Positions 1 to 11,399 are shown, numbered from the stretch's first letter. The stretch is DNA of 64,000 bases from Escarpia spicata (GCA_963995525.1 OZ023214.1:54068839-54132838), one strand, 5' to 3'. Numbers and translations are program-made. The notes: generated from the letters alone by a model not told the origin.

Positions 1-473
1 TACACCAAGCCATATAGCATACCGTTTGAAAGCCTATTCCCGTCAAATAAGGTATGGCATGGAGTTGTAAAATGGTGCTCTAATTGTGGAGTGCAGGTTA
101 AACAAGGTAAACGTCTGTAGCATTTCTACTATTTATGTATTTTCAGAATTTATTTCCAGGTCATTTTGCTTCGTCATTTTGTTAAAGTAGAAAGTTCAGG
201 CAGAAGTTGCGTAATTAATTATAGACTAGCGCATGTGTTCAGGTACGCCCACTGAAGCGTGGTAAGCGTGGTTATGATTAGCCTTTAATTAAGTTGTGTG
301 ACCATTGAAGCGTGGTTATAATTAGTTTTAATTAACTGGCATCGTCGTGGAAGAGTACATTATTATAGTTATAGGGGTATTTTCATGATGCATAAATTAG
401 GTATGGCTCATTATCGCATTCTTGCTGATTTCATTGGTTCAATCCGGTCAGGTGTTATGTCTTTTGGGCTAGG
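1..473. other. unannotated AT-rich sequence with a short internal duplication
   Basis: I see no coding signal here. Around 245-345 a short phrase containing GAAGCGTGGTTA followed by a TTTAATTAA-type stretch occurs twice, about 55 bases apart, so part of the segment is a degenerate tandem duplication. Confidence 0.4.
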
Positions 474-481
474 TATAAAAG
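474..481 (+). promoter_or_regulatory. TATA-box-like element
   Basis: TATAAAAG lies in a promoter-like setting, with TTCAAT about 35 bases upstream. No convincing start codon or exon follows before the repeats at 528. It may be the promoter of a decayed mobile element. Function is inferred from the motif only. Confidence 0.25.
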
Positions 482-527
482 TCTATCACATGTAAGACAT
501 ATCATCTTTGGCAGAGATCGGGCACGT

Positions 528-732
528 GCGAATTTGGAAGAGATAGCAGGGCTGTAATGACGTGGTGTCACTCGCGGTGCCCAGAAGGGTCTTGCAAAGA
601 TCGGAGAACGACACGAAATTTAGAAGAGATACAGGGCTATAATGGCAAATTGCCACCCTGATGCCTAGAGGTAGGCAGTGTGAAATTTAGAAGAGATACA
701 GGGCTGTAATGGCGAATTGCCACCCTGATGCA
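528..732. repeat. three irregular copies of a ~50-bp unit
   Basis: The phrase GAAATTTAGAAGAGATACAG, followed by GGCTGTAATGGC and TTGCCACCCTGATGC, begins near 529, 613 and 681. The second and third copies are very similar. The first is more diverged, with GACGTGGTGTCAC in place of the central part. Spacing is uneven (about 84 and 68 bases). The origin is unknown. Confidence 0.6.
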
Positions 733-995
733 TGATTCTTGCGTTGATCACGGTTACCGGCCGCATTCACAAACGTTGACGTAATTAATTGAACCCTACT
801 AGACCTGATCCCATCTAGTTACGGAGACCTCGCCGATTTGTGACAACGTCACAAGATGAATTTTCGAAATTATGCCTTTTCGCAGATAGTAGGTTAGCCA
901 ACATGTGATGTTATACTTTTAACTGCATTATTTGTTAATGGCAGGAATTCTTGCTAGATCCGCCACACAAGGGATAAGAAAATTGGTGTATATGT

Positions 996-1305
996 ATTTC
1001 GTGTGCTACTTTCGCTCGGTACCCCCTCACCCCCAGTGTATATATGATGACATGTGTTACAGAATTGTTCATGCAGCCCTTTCTCTGTTTGTATAAAGTT
1101 ACACCAACTATTTCATAGGTTGGTAATGGGCAATCCAAATTTATTAATTCACAGGGATTGCCACTGTGCACAGACAATATATACCGTGTATTTCGCATCC
1201 TGTGCACAGACAGGTACATAAAGATTACTGATCTATGTACCGCATATGCTATGTACTACAATTTGTACATATATATATATAATAATTTTCCATTCTAGCT
1301 AGTTA
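996..1305. repeat. 310-bp direct repeat, copy 1
   Basis: By eye this block is base-for-base identical to 1882-2191, at an offset of 886 bases. It runs from ATTTCGTGTGCTACTTTCGC to TTCTAGCTAGTTA. It does not start with TG and end with CA, as LTRs usually do. An open reading frame of about 70 codons on the minus strand is carried by both copies, but I recognise no product. The identity points to a recent duplication or to long terminal direct repeats of a small non-autonomous element. Confidence 0.85.
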
Positions 1306-1881
1306 GTGACTGAAAAAACCCTTGAATGCTGTTATACATATTTACAGCATACGAACTGTCACAGATTTACAATATATAATTCAAGGGAAAAGATACCTCT
1401 GTGCATACTGCACACCTTCTATATTACTAGCTAGATTATTTACCGCAATTTGCTATATACAAAAGTGGGGGGCTCAAACCCCCTTAGTGATCTGATATTG
1501 ACCGTGCTAAATTGCAGATATTATATAAAAGACAATACATGTACATCAAAGACACACTGGGAGGGTGGGAGGGAATCAAAATTTTGTTGACAGTTGAAGA
1601 TGAAGTGTTCTGTACGGCAATGCGAATCGAACTGAACGAGAACCCGCTTCTCTGTTCTTACTGCAAACATTTTCCCGCGCATGCGCTGCTGGCCAATCGC
1701 GTGCCGCTCAGGTGACGCGGTTTAATTAGCATTCTAGGCCAGTTTAATTAAGCGCTGGGGCGAATAAAAGGGGTGTGCAGTATTAGAGGGGAAACAGGTT
1801 GTTTTTACCACCTAGCTTATCCGCTAGGTGCTCGCTACGTTGTTACACAAAAAAGCTTTTCATCCTGAAGGCCAAAAATTA
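1306..1881. other. spacer between 310-bp repeats, with hairpins and a promoter-like segment
   Basis: The spacer starts with nested inverted repeats: CCCTTGAAT at 1319 pairs with ATTCAAGGG at 1379, and inside it ATGCTGT pairs with ACAGCAT. Its second half has a CCAAT box at 1693, a TATA-like AATAAAAGG at 1763 and a perfect 8-bp hairpin, CACCTAGC/GCTAGGTG, at 1809-1830. No protein of recognisable type is encoded. Confidence 0.45.
1763..1770 (+). promoter_or_regulatory. TATA-like box with upstream CCAAT
   Basis: AATAAAAG sits 66-70 bases downstream of a CCAAT motif and 39 bases upstream of a short perfect hairpin at 1809-1830. The spacing is promoter-like, but no gene follows, because the 310-bp repeat begins at 1882. 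It may drive a non-autonomous element flanked by the repeats. Confidence 0.25.
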
Positions 1882-2191
1882 ATTTCGTGTGCTACTTTCG
1901 CTCGGTACCCCCTCACCCCCAGTGTATATATGATGACATGTGTTACAGAATTGTTCATGCAGCCCTTTCTCTGTTTGTATAAAGTTACACCAACTATTTC
2001 ATAGGTTGGTAATGGGCAATCCAAATTTATTAATTCACAGGGATTGCCACTGTGCACAGACAATATATACCGTGTATTTCGCATCCTGTGCACAGACAGG
2101 TACATAAAGATTACTGATCTATGTACCGCATATGCTATGTACTACAATTTGTACATATATATATATAATAATTTTCCATTCTAGCTAGTTA
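1882..2191. repeat. 310-bp direct repeat, copy 2
   Basis: Second copy of the block at 996-1305. The flanks diverge immediately on both sides (TGT against AAA upstream, GTG against ATC downstream), so the boundaries are sharp. Confidence 0.85.
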
Positions 2192-2192
2192 A

Positions 2193-2560
2193 TCGAATGT
2201 TCATCATTTCACGGTGAGCTTGTTTGACCTTAGCTGCACTTGTGTCATATCCATGTTGTACCTAATTTTGACGGGGAGACAATAAGCTTTCCAAAGGTGT
2301 ATTACTTGGCCATCGTGTAATTAAGTAAAATAAATATGTGACCATTGTAATATTAAGACGATAGCGGAAGCGCACGATTTCGAAATTTCATCATTTAGCG
2401 GTGACCTTGTTTGACCTTGGATTCACGCTTACTGCACCATTAGGCAGCTCTACGATAGGACTTGTTGGGACGGGGAGATATAGAGCTTTCAAACGATATA
2501 ACATTTGGATGTGTGTATGAGGTATTTAAATCGGTCTGATAGGTGGTTCTACCGCTCTCC
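2193..2560. repeat. two diverged ~190-bp tandem copies
   Basis: TTCATCATTTCACGGTGAGC then TTGTTTGACCTT near 2200 is echoed by TTCATCATTTAGCGGTGACC then TTGTTTGACCTT near 2388. GACGGGGAGA then AGCTTTCCAAA near 2270 is echoed by GACGGGGAGA then AGCTTTCAAAC near 2470. This is an old tandem duplication of non-coding sequence. Confidence 0.6.
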
Positions 2561-3465
2561 TAACAACATCTCGTGTCTCTATCATATTAGATATTACGCA
2601 TTTTTACGTCCTTCTGGTACATAGAATACATAAACCGTCATGTGTAATGTAAATTCATCAGCTGTCAACGCACAGTTTAATAGTTTTCTTGTTGTTTAAG
2701 TTGATCATAATTGTTTGCATTCCTTCCACGTAAAAAATCACACCATGTCAAACGCTACAAAAATGGACAATAATGTTGTCATTTATGAGGAAATAGAAAA
2801 AGATTGTTTTGCAACGGTATTGAGTTTGTGGGATCGGTAATAAAACAGTGAATGCGGACTTCGAAAATTTGTTTTTTGTGGGTATCGCTTATATCTGTTA
2901 TAATTTGGTACCTGTCGAATAGCCAATAACGTATTTATATTATCTTCACCGCTTTATTGAGAATATTCCACATCTATCTTGACAGGGAACACATGGTCAA
3001 ACATATTTAACAACGTAATTTGATTTACAATTTTGTTTCTGACTTTCTTAACATAACGTGTTTTAACAGTCCCACCAGCATACATAAAATAACTGGTTAA
3101 CAAATAGTTTGCGTTAACGGTAAGTGATGGGTGTACTAACAATTAATTCATAACAATTAAATTTTTTAAATAAGTCTTGACAAAAAAACGTGTGCGTTTC
3201 GCACTGATCGACTTCTTGCAAAAGAGTTGGTTTAACTGCATGACGTAATCGTGTAATTAACTGATGATTGACCATTTAATAATAACAATATAATTTTGTC
3301 ACAAACGTTATATATTTAAAACAACTGGTGCCTTTAAAATAGCAACACTTATTGTTCAAATATACCATTTCCATCCAGAATTGTTTTTATCGTTGGCTAG
3401 AATGTCGTACGCACTGTCGACAGAGGTTTGTGATGTTACTTAATGTAACATTTCCCATTCTGTAT
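2561..3465. other. no feature seen
   Basis: AT-rich sequence with stop codons in all frames. I see no repeat, RNA gene or coding signal. Confidence 0.4.
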
Positions 3466-3720
3466 ATATAGCTTTCCCTATTTGAACTAGCCTGCCGCTG
3501 GTTGCCTTAACACAGATGGTTGTCAGTTGTGGCTGTGTCAGGAGTGAAGCAGCTGCGCCGGCAGTAGCAGCATGAACCTTGAACATTATGATGTGTGTTA
3601 CTATCCTGTCCAGACACATATACTGGAACGTATTTGGCGTCGCAACAGCCAGAAAAGCAAAATCAGTTTCGTATGTACATTTAACCTCAACTCGGGACCA
3701 TAGCGTAAATGGTCATGAGA
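3466..3720 (-). other. stop-free minus-strand stretch, possible decayed exon
   Basis: On the minus strand about 85 codons are open, from near 3715 to a TAA near 3466. The translation contains TDFAFLAVATPNTF and FKVHAATAGAAASLLTQ, which has a protein-like composition. Upstream on the same strand (to about 4130) other short open pieces occur in changing frames, for example NTQGNGWKRAMEKTVRR. I do not recognise the family. It could be a decayed gene or a chance ORF. Confidence 0.2.
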
Positions 3721-4590
3721 CTGTAGACGTGTTGTGGTGTTCCATCAATTGATGATGCCACAGCTGGCTTTGACTGAGATGGAGGATTCACGGATAACCG
3801 TCATCTTGTTTTCCCTTGAAACGAAGCGGTTTTAGAAGGTTTTTTGTCCCACAATACGATTTCTTTCTTCATCGCAGTTTCCGCTAACTGTATATAGCAC
3901 GGCACACCGCAGTCTCCGCTAGTTCCTTATAGCACTGCAAACACTACCTTCGCACGGTCTTTTCCATCGCCCGTTTCCAGCCATTGCCTTGAGTGTTCAC
4001 CAAGTTTCGTACGTCGTCAGTGAATTCCTGTTATAACAAATCCATTGCAGAGCTCACCTCGATGAGCTTCACGTTCTTGGTGTGTCTTCCATGCTGCTGC
4101 ACGTCAGTTCTCATCGTTGGTGAAAATTGACGTTATTAACAATACAAAGCAAGAATACGTTGTTTGTGAAATAATTGATGCCCCGCGAACCGCATATATA
4201 TTGCATAAAAAAAAAAAACATAGACATCATATGCTGTTATAAATCTACAATTTATGGGGACACGCATTAATGAGAAGGACAATAACAACTTGATATGTGG
4301 TTGTAGTCAAAACAATATTTCCAAAGCTTAGAATTGTGTTATCCTCATTATATTATTACACTTTAGTTAACTATGTTAACAAATGCCCATAGGAAACACA
4401 TCCAATGTTACCACGCGAAACGCATAGTTAAGATTTGCTCAACAACATGAATATGCGCTAAGTTATGCACCAATCAAGCGAACTCATTTATCATAAATTT
4501 CCATATTAAATTATATGCAACACTATCAAATTCATTATCATGCGATAGATACAGCACACCTTGATATTAATTTATCTAAATTGTTTAACG
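3721..4590. other. no firm feature; dispersed short motif
   Basis: No gene is supported. A 17-base motif, TTACCACGCGAAACGCA, lies at 4408-4424 and recurs inverted at 4865-4881 (see findings). A weaker relative is at 4181-4195. Confidence 0.35.
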
Positions 4591-4700
4591 AATAATAATA
4601 ATAATAAAAGTTTACTTTTACACCGTCAAATCCGGGAAGGCTGCCCCGTTCACGGGTGTGTACAAGCATTAAAATGATAAATAGCTTACAATTATAATTA
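4590..4700 (-). mobile_element. LINE 3' end (CR1/L2-like), 5'-truncated
   Basis: Read on the minus strand, this is a GGGGCAG...CCGGATTTGACGGTGTAAAA type 3' UTR followed by an ATT/TAA-rich tail. The same 3' UTR, diverged, occurs on the minus strand at 23465-23570 and on the plus strand at 50765-50815, where it follows recognisable LINE coding sequence. This copy has kept only the tail, as expected of severe 5' truncation during target-primed reverse transcription. Confidence 0.6.
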
Positions 4701-5690
4701 CTCCAGGTAAATAATAAAATAATAATAATGTCTCTAAAATAGTAAACTTATATTTAAATCCCAGTAATGTCACAGTCATATTGGCCTTGCATACACGTGC
4801 CGATCTGAAGCGCACGGTTTTGTTGTTAGGTGACATTAGTATGTTATTTCATGTCAAGACAAACTGCGTTTCGCGTGGTACCGTATTCGCGGGTGTCGAT
4901 TAGCAAGTTTAATCGGTGTATCTCATCCAGGTGTGTAGTGGGGTGGGGAGCATTTCCTTTTGACTAACCTTAAAGCAATATGTATGTCAAATATATATTA
5001 CTAATGTTTATATATGTGACTGAGTTATTTGCCATTAAAAGGCTTTCGCGTTGTATCGCATTTTCTCACCATTTTCGGAGAAAGGTGATCTCGCTAAAAT
5101 TTAACTGCAATTACACATAATTTATGCATACATATGTACAATATTTTGAAGCTTGCACATAGTAGTTAATATTGGAATAAAGCACGTTTCTTTCTCCGTT
5201 TAATGATCACAGAAAGTTGCGTTTTATGTGGTATCGGTTAAATAGTATTTAGACGAAAATAATTCTCAAAAATTAATCATTCATGCTAGCGCAACCATTT
5301 TTATATATTGTTTGCCCACATTTATTACACATCATATGGCGTATTAGTTGTGCGATCCTTTGAAATATTTTTGAATGGCGGGGCATTTAATGAAATAAGA
5401 CCAATGTGTCCAGGTTTTGTAAGAATCGACCATAATATATATATATGATAATTTTTTACATACGCTAAAATACTATTTATACAATGTGAGGCGAAGATGC
5501 CTATAAATGCTTTGTTCAATGATAGTCTGCCAACGGTCCGGATTACGTAAACATTTACCCGGACTTAAAACGAGGCCGAGCTGGGACTGTTCCTTTTGTG
5601 TTGGAATTCGACAGCGTAACGCGATTTTGTTTTTCAACACAAAAGAAGATATAATTAATCAGCGATTTCAAAGTTAGCATTGTTACACGT
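4701..5690. other. no feature seen
   Basis: AT-rich sequence with no coding or structural signal I can support, apart from the inverted motif copy at 4865-4881. Confidence 0.35.
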
Positions 5691-5859
5691 CGTGTATATT
5701 CCCCCACATACTTCTGTCTACAGTATATCTAAGTAATACGCAACGTTTCGTTGATTGCTATTTTGATATTCCTCGGTTTTTAGAGAATTCATGTTTGCTA
5801 TTTCGTTACGAAATGTTTCCTTTGTTCGCCGCCATTTTTTATTTTGTCTAACGTCCACT

Positions 5860-6460
5860 ATGGATAAACCCCCGGATCTGTTAGTTATCGGCCATAGTTT
5901 TGTTAAGAGGTTACAGGTGTCGTTATTTCATTGAGGGGAAACGGCACAGGTTGTTGGGGAGGATTTGGTGGTTTCTGCCCAATTTACCAATGTTTTTTTA
6001 TTACGGGGTGGGTGGCCTTCGAGTTATAGGTTTGATGGCCAAGTTGCCGCTGATTCGAGAGCTTGGCCCACGAGCGGTGATTATCGACATCGGGACTAAT
6101 GACCTGTCCCGTGTCAGTATTGATCCCCGTCAACTTGCTTCCCATATTGTCGACCTCGCCCAGCTGGTGTTGGCAGTCGACTCCGTGTGGGTGGTGAACC
6201 TGTGCGTTGCCGTGCGTCTGACAGGGTGCCGGCGGTACACTACGCGCGCCAAATTAAACGACGCTCGGTTTATCGTTAATCGCGCCTTGGTTGACTTGAT
6301 ATCGAGCCTCTCCCATATTCACTATTGGCGACACCGAGGCATGCACACCAACTGGGAGGAATGTTTTGACATAACTGTGGTCCATCTCAACGACCTTGGG
6401 ATGCGCAAATGTGTGCGCTCCATTCGGGGAGCTGCCATGTTTGCTGCCACACAGCGGTGA
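5860..6460 (+). pseudogene. SGNH/GDSL-type hydrolase ORF of the YR retrotransposon (frameshifted)
   Basis: A first ORF starts with ATG at 5860 and reads MDKPPDLLVIGHSFVKRL before a stop at 5932. GHSF matches block I, with the Ser nucleophile. The domain continues in another frame (186-codon ORF from 5900) with GVGGL (block II), VIIDIGTNDLS (block III, Asn) and DITVVHLNDLG near the end (block V, Asp and His). Spacing and order of the blocks fit SGNH hydrolases, which cleave ester or similar bonds. The role in a retroelement is unknown; in other elements it has been suggested to act on membranes or lipids. The frameshift between blocks I and II inactivates this copy. The host start codon and promoter are not established. 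Confidence 0.7.
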
Positions 6461-7700
6461 ACGTCTCATGTCTGAACCCACCCTCCTGCATTTCTCAACT
6501 GTTCCGACACAATTATCATATTCTAACTGGGTAGCTACACTTATTCTGTTTGGTATGTCAGGAAATAGAATCCATTTAGGTCATTCATTCGGGTCCAAGT
6601 TTAATGCTAGGGATTGTATGTTGGCTACAGTATGACTGGCTTTCATGCAACTTCTCCCTGCTGCCACACTATACAATAACACATAAACATTTCTATGTCA
6701 GGCGGCTCTATTCGGCAGCCATTTCTTCAGTGCTATATTCACGATTTTTGTGTTGCTTTATTGTTACACCCAGGTCTACTGGACGGTCTACGCTACATAG
6801 TAGTTCCTCCGGCTCGTTGTGCCTTCTTTGTGTTCCCATTCTTCTGATATTCCTGTTGCTGCTGCCCATCTTCACAGCTTCGTGTTTGGGGTGTGTACTA
6901 TGCTACGGAGTAATTGAACTGGTTAATATAGCCCCACTGTCTTACGATTCTCGTTTTCTATCTTCTGTTATTCGTATTTGGGGGTTATGCTGTGATCCAG
7001 GGTGGTTACCCTAGTTATGTGACCCCACCATACCTACCTTATTCGTGTTTCTTCATTTACGGTACTCGGTTTTGGTGAGTGTGCAGTGGTGTGGCCCTTC
7101 ATTGTTGTGGGTACTGGCATATAGAGTAGTTAAGCGGGTGTTATTGCCCCTCATTGGTGGGTGTGCCGTGATACAGATAGTTGTTCTGGTGCTGTGGGTG
7201 TGCTGTGAATCAAGAGTTGCTCTGGTGCTATGTCCCCACGTTGGTGGGTGTGCTCTGATAGTAGTTGCTCTGTGACACAGAGGTGCTCTGGTTCATATGG
7301 CCCCACTGTCTACTGGTATGTCTACAGTTTTCAATATTTATGTTCCTACCTTGTGGCATTCGTGTTTATTCTCTTATCATAGTCTCATTCCTAGGTGAGC
7401 TGTACTACCTACTGATTTTTTCCGGTTCACATGGCCACATGTTTGTTCTCCATATTCCTTAACATAACAGAAGTCAGACATGCACCGATGTTTTATAACA
7501 TGGGTCTCCATTAGTGCATGCCTGTTACTTGTGCTATGCCATCAATTAGCCTTATTAACGGTTTGCCAGTATTGTCATTGTTGCTGTTGCAAGTATGTCA
7601 TTAAACCCATTTTGTGCCGTGCCCTTTGTTGATTTGGGGTCATTACACGGTGGGGCCAGTTATTTACTTTGCAAATGGATGCCGTTTCTGTCCCTGTGCC
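6461..7700. other. gap between hydrolase and RT ORFs of the YR element, with short repeats
   Basis: No recognisable protein. At 7075-7270 a GTGGGTGTGC(T/C)GTGA-type phrase with GTTGTTCTGGTGCT or GTTGCTCTGGTGCT is repeated about four times. ACAGTATGACTGGC at 6629 resembles the repeat core near 10410, CAGTATGACTGGCATTCATT. This may be an untranslated or regulatory section of the element. Confidence 0.4.
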
Positions 7701-7710
7701 ATTTTAAAGT

Positions 7711-9558
7711 ATGCCACCACCGAAACAAGTGGAAGTCACACTGCGACCGCCGTCCCAACGCCGAGCGGCCATGAAGCGGGCTGCCGAATCCGAACCGCCA
7801 ATGCCAGCATCACCCACACGACGACTTCGCTGTGTCCCTGCTGCTGCTGGACGACCAAAGGACTTGCCGGCCGCATCTGAAAGGATCCCCGGGACGTCTA
7901 GCAGCAATACCGAGCTGGTGCCCGTCGTCACTAGGGAAGTGCTTAAGCAGCCGCCAAATGCCACGCACCCCATCCATCTAGCTCCTGTCGTCAACACAAC
8001 CCTCCCAACTGCAATAAATCCTGAACGGTTACGTTAGGCCCTCTATGGTTATGACCAGACAGAAACTAATTTTCTGTTGGACGGCTTCATTCACGGGTTA
8101 AAAATTAATTACTTTGGTACCCCTACCCTCAGTTCTACCCGTAATCACCCATCAGCTTCAGCCCATGAGGACGTAGACTCAAACAAACTTTCCAAGGAGC
8201 TTTTGTTGGGACGTATTGCTGGCCAATTCTTGTCACCGCCGTTTTCTGACTACCAGTTATCCCTACTCGGAGTAATGGCTAAGAAAGAGCCAAACACATT
8301 CCGTCTCATTCACGACCTTTCACACCCACAGGGTAATTCTATTGATGAATATATCCCAAAATAATTCACCACGGTCTCTTATAAAACCCTCGACCATGTT
8401 ATATTTTCGCTCAGTAAGTTTGGTCGAGGTGCACTGGTGGGTAAGATTGATATTGAGTATGCATTCGGTATAATTCCTATCCACACGTCACGCTACCATT
8501 TGTTTGGGTTCACCTGGGATGATAACTTTTTCTACGATCGTTGCCTACCAATGAGGTGTGCAGATCCTGTCGCATTTTGGACGGTTGACTTGTGCACTGC
8601 AGTGGGTACTGAAAGCACGAGGGGTCATTGCCGTGTCCCATATATTGGACGACTTTATCTTCTTCGGCCCTCCCAATTCAGCTCGATGCCTGCAGGATCT
8701 CAATCAATTTGTGACACTGGCAAATGAGGTTTCCATCCCGATCAAACATGAAAAAACTTGCCTTCCGTCTACACTTATCACTGTACCTGGCATTGAACAG
8801 GATACGGTCAGAAGCTCCGGACGTCCATTGCAGCTATGCGGAAGTGTCGTTCCGTTACATTGCGCCAAATCCAATCGGTCATCGGCTTATTGTCATTCGC
8901 CAGCCGCGTCATTTCACCTGGCCGCTGTTTCATTCGTCTCCTCATAAATCTCACAGTAGGCTGTTCTAGACCTAATCATCACATCCGGTTGACAGCGGAG
9001 TCACGTGCTGACTTGGCGGCCTGGCATTGCTTTCTGTCTTCGTTCAATGGGGTCACAATGCTCATAGACAGTAATTGGATTTCATCGGATTCATTTAAGC
9101 TGTACACACGCATCTACGCAAGGATTTGCTGCAGTTTTCTGTTCCCGGTGGTTTAATGGTCGTTTCCCAGAAATTCGGTACAGTTATATTATTGCTGTAT
9201 TGGAACTATCGTTGCGGCTTTGGAGCTGTGGAGTCAATATATGGCCTACCACACTGTTTTGTTTCTCACTGACAACCAAGCCGTGATGGACGTCATCAAT
9301 AAACAGTCAGCTAAGGACTTAATTAGACGCCTGGTTGTCACTGCTTTGAAATTTAATGTTTACTTTAAATCAAAGAATATTCCAGGAAAGATTATTGTTG
9401 TTGCTGACAAACTGTTTCGATTTCAGGAGGCCGCAGCTAGAAAGATGGCACCTTGGCTTCAAATGCGGCCAACGGAGATTCCTGCAACAATTCTTCCCTC
9501 CTTAACGCATCCTTGTCTGAGAGTACAAAACATGCATAAAAACGGTCTATCGCCTTAG
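7711..9558 (+). pseudogene. reverse transcriptase / RNase H of DIRS/Ngaro-like element (several frameshifts)
   Basis: An N-terminal basic and proline-rich region (7711-8037) is followed by RT motifs spread over several frames. These are FRLIHDLSHPQGNSID (8300s), VGKIDIEYAFGIIPIH with FYDRCLPM (8437-8550), and SHILDDFIFFGPPNS (8640s), in which LDD is the catalytic Asp pair. Then come KHEKTCLPST and QIQSVIGLLSFASRVI. The RNase H part includes FLTDNQAVMDVINKQSAKD and KSKNIPGKIIVVADKLFRFQ (9220-9430), matching the DxxAV and ADxLSR patterns of DIRS-type RNase H. LDDF and SVIGLLSFA are typical of DIRS/Ngaro RTs rather than LTR or LINE enzymes. There are stops at 8036, 8362 and 9153, and frame changes near 8550, 8700 and 8830. 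The element needs this enzyme for cDNA synthesis; this copy cannot make it. Confidence 0.85.
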
Positions 9559-10275
9559 AAGCATTTCCCCACCTGTTCGGTTTTCCAGCCTGAACAGGTG
9601 CTTTAGCTACCTTTATAGCAAGCCACTTTTCGAAGGACTACGCTGCAGCTTCTCTGTTGACATATATCTGTGCTTTGTCATAAATCCACACAAGTTGTTT
9701 GATATGCCTGATCCAACTCAGCATTTTGTTATAAAGAAACTTGCCCGGAGCCGAGAGGTTGACACTCGTTTCCAAATTACTTTGACAGTCCTATGCAGGA
9801 TTGTCGACGCCACACAATTTACGGTCTCATAAGCCTATTTACGTTACATGTTACATAGCATGTTTCTCTTGGCATTTCATGCTATCTTGCGCAAGGGGAA
9901 ATAACGGTACATTCTCGATCTTCACGTTTTCACTTCACGTGTAATTTTAGTCTTGTGTCATTTTAAACCCACCTCTTGGCATTCTGTCACCTTGTCTATT
10001 TCGCCAAAAAATTTCGCGATTTATGAAGGTTCGAGATCCATTCCTGGGCCCACTCTATGCATTTGCTGATACGTCCCCTGTTTCCCGTAACTACTTTTGT
10101 TAATGCTTAACTAAAGCGCTACTGTGGGCGGGACTGGACCCCAGTAAATATAAAGCCCACAGTTTTAGAATCGGGGGCTCCTACCACGGCGGCTGACATG
10201 GGGATGAGTGAAACACAAATTCAATCTATGGGCAGGTGGAAGTCCGAATATGTCTGGGTTGCTACTGGAGGCAGT
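9559..10275 (+). pseudogene. tyrosine recombinase remnant of the YR retrotransposon
   Basis: This region sits where a YR gene is expected and shows scattered pieces in three frames. HSFRIG starts at 10158 and carries the conserved H-x-x-R box. After one frameshift it continues APTTAADMGMSETQIQSMGR and then WKS, ending near 10245. The GRW motif and HxxR box belong to the C-terminal catalytic core of phage-integrase-type recombinases. The nucleophilic Tyr is not in a clear context. Upstream, FHAMLRKGE-like and PFLGPLYAFADTSPVSR-like pieces are also present after frame changes. Such enzymes integrate circular cDNA without producing target-site duplications. The gene is heavily decayed. Confidence 0.7.
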
Positions 10276-10283
10276 GGGTGCTT

Positions 10284-10610
10284 CAGTATGAATGACATTC
10301 ATTGTTTGCAGTGATATTCTCGCTGATATAACACTTTCAGTGCGTTTGAGATAATCTTTTTTTACCGTCAACTTACTTGGCCGCTTGCTGTAGGTGGTGG
10401 ATGTTGCAGTATGACTGGCATTCATTGCGTTCAGCATGGTAAGGGGGAGCACATCTGATATAACCCTGGTACTCAATTCTTGTACGTTGTACAGATGTTG
10501 CAGTATGACTGGCATTCATTGCGTTCAGCATGGTAACGGGGAGGACATCTGATATAACCCTGGTACTCAATTCTTGTACGTTGTACAGATGTTGCGGTAT
10601 GACTGAAATC
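10284..10610. repeat. 94-bp tandem repeat at the 3' side of the YR element
   Basis: GATGTTGCAGTATGACTGGC begins near 10400, 10494 and (partial, with GCGG) 10588, giving a 94-base period. A more diverged unit starts near 10284, with CAGTATGAATGACATTCATT and CTGATATAAC. Each full unit ends in TACGTTGTACA. Being immediately downstream of the recombinase, it is probably part of the element's 3' non-coding region. Confidence 0.75.
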
Positions 10611-10744
10611 ATTCTTACCTAACATGCTTTTCTAGCTAGCCACTATGTCTAGTTTGTTTGATTATTGCTAGCTATAATATGCTGATCATTCGTTAGCTTT
10701 TTGAACTCACTGGCAGATACCTGGGGTAGGAGTTGGGCCTTTAC

Positions 10745-10905
10745 TGCTGGAGGCCGGTGGGGGAAATGACCGCCCCACCTTTCTAATCTGATTGTCATTT
10801 AATAATTGTTTGTGACCTCGATGAGAGTATCATTTGTTTAGCTTTGCCTCATCGATTGGTGTAAGTGATTGGTATGTGTACCGGTAATTTTTCTGTTACG
10901 CTTTT
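10745..10905 (+). repeat. 3' direct repeat of YR element, first copy
   Basis: GGGGGAAATGACCGCCCCAC, TAATCTGATTGTCATTTAAT and CTCGATGAGAGTAT are shared in order with 11236-11390. This fits a split direct repeat at the end of a Ngaro-type element. Confidence 0.65.
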
Positions 10906-11224
10906 CCTTGCTCATATATATTGTACACGAGGTTTTGTCTGAAGGATTTTTTCCTCCTTACTGATGACACAGTAGCAAGTGTAATCAGGGTTTTTAGGGC
11001 GGTAAATAAAGTAGGATTGATAAGTAGTCGTTTTAGTCATCGAAATGTTTGGGAGGCATCTTTTATGTAAGTTTTTATGTATTACCTACCATGATTTCAA
11101 TATAGTACTTTGTAATGTGATCAGTTTTTTTAGATTGTATAGGCTAAGTAAATGAGGTATTGCTTAAGACCTCGATTGGCCCACATCTGTTCGTAAATAT
11201 TTGCATTTTATTACTCACCAGATT

Positions 11225-11390
11225 ATTCTGGCCATGTGGGGGAAATGACCGAAATGACCGCCCCACCTTTGCTAATCTGATTGTCATTTAATAATGGTTT
11301 GTGTAGTACCTCGATGAGAGTATAATTTATTTAGCTTTACCTCGTCGAATGGTGTATGTGATTTAATTCCTGTTGGTACAATTATTAAAT
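11225..11390 (+). repeat. 3' direct repeat of YR element, second copy
   Basis: Second copy of 10745-10905. It has a 10-base local duplication (AAATGACCG repeated) and a few substitutions. The 3' limit of the element probably lies at or just beyond this copy. Confidence 0.65.
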
Positions 11391-11399
11391 TACCTTTAC

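Noticed and set aside
996..2191. LTR retrotransposon
   Set aside because: The repeats lack TG...CA ends, the interior is only 576 bases and has no primer-binding site or gag-pol that I can see.
5325..5519. 64-codon minus ORF as a gene
   Set aside because: No motif, AT-rich, no context; consistent with chance.
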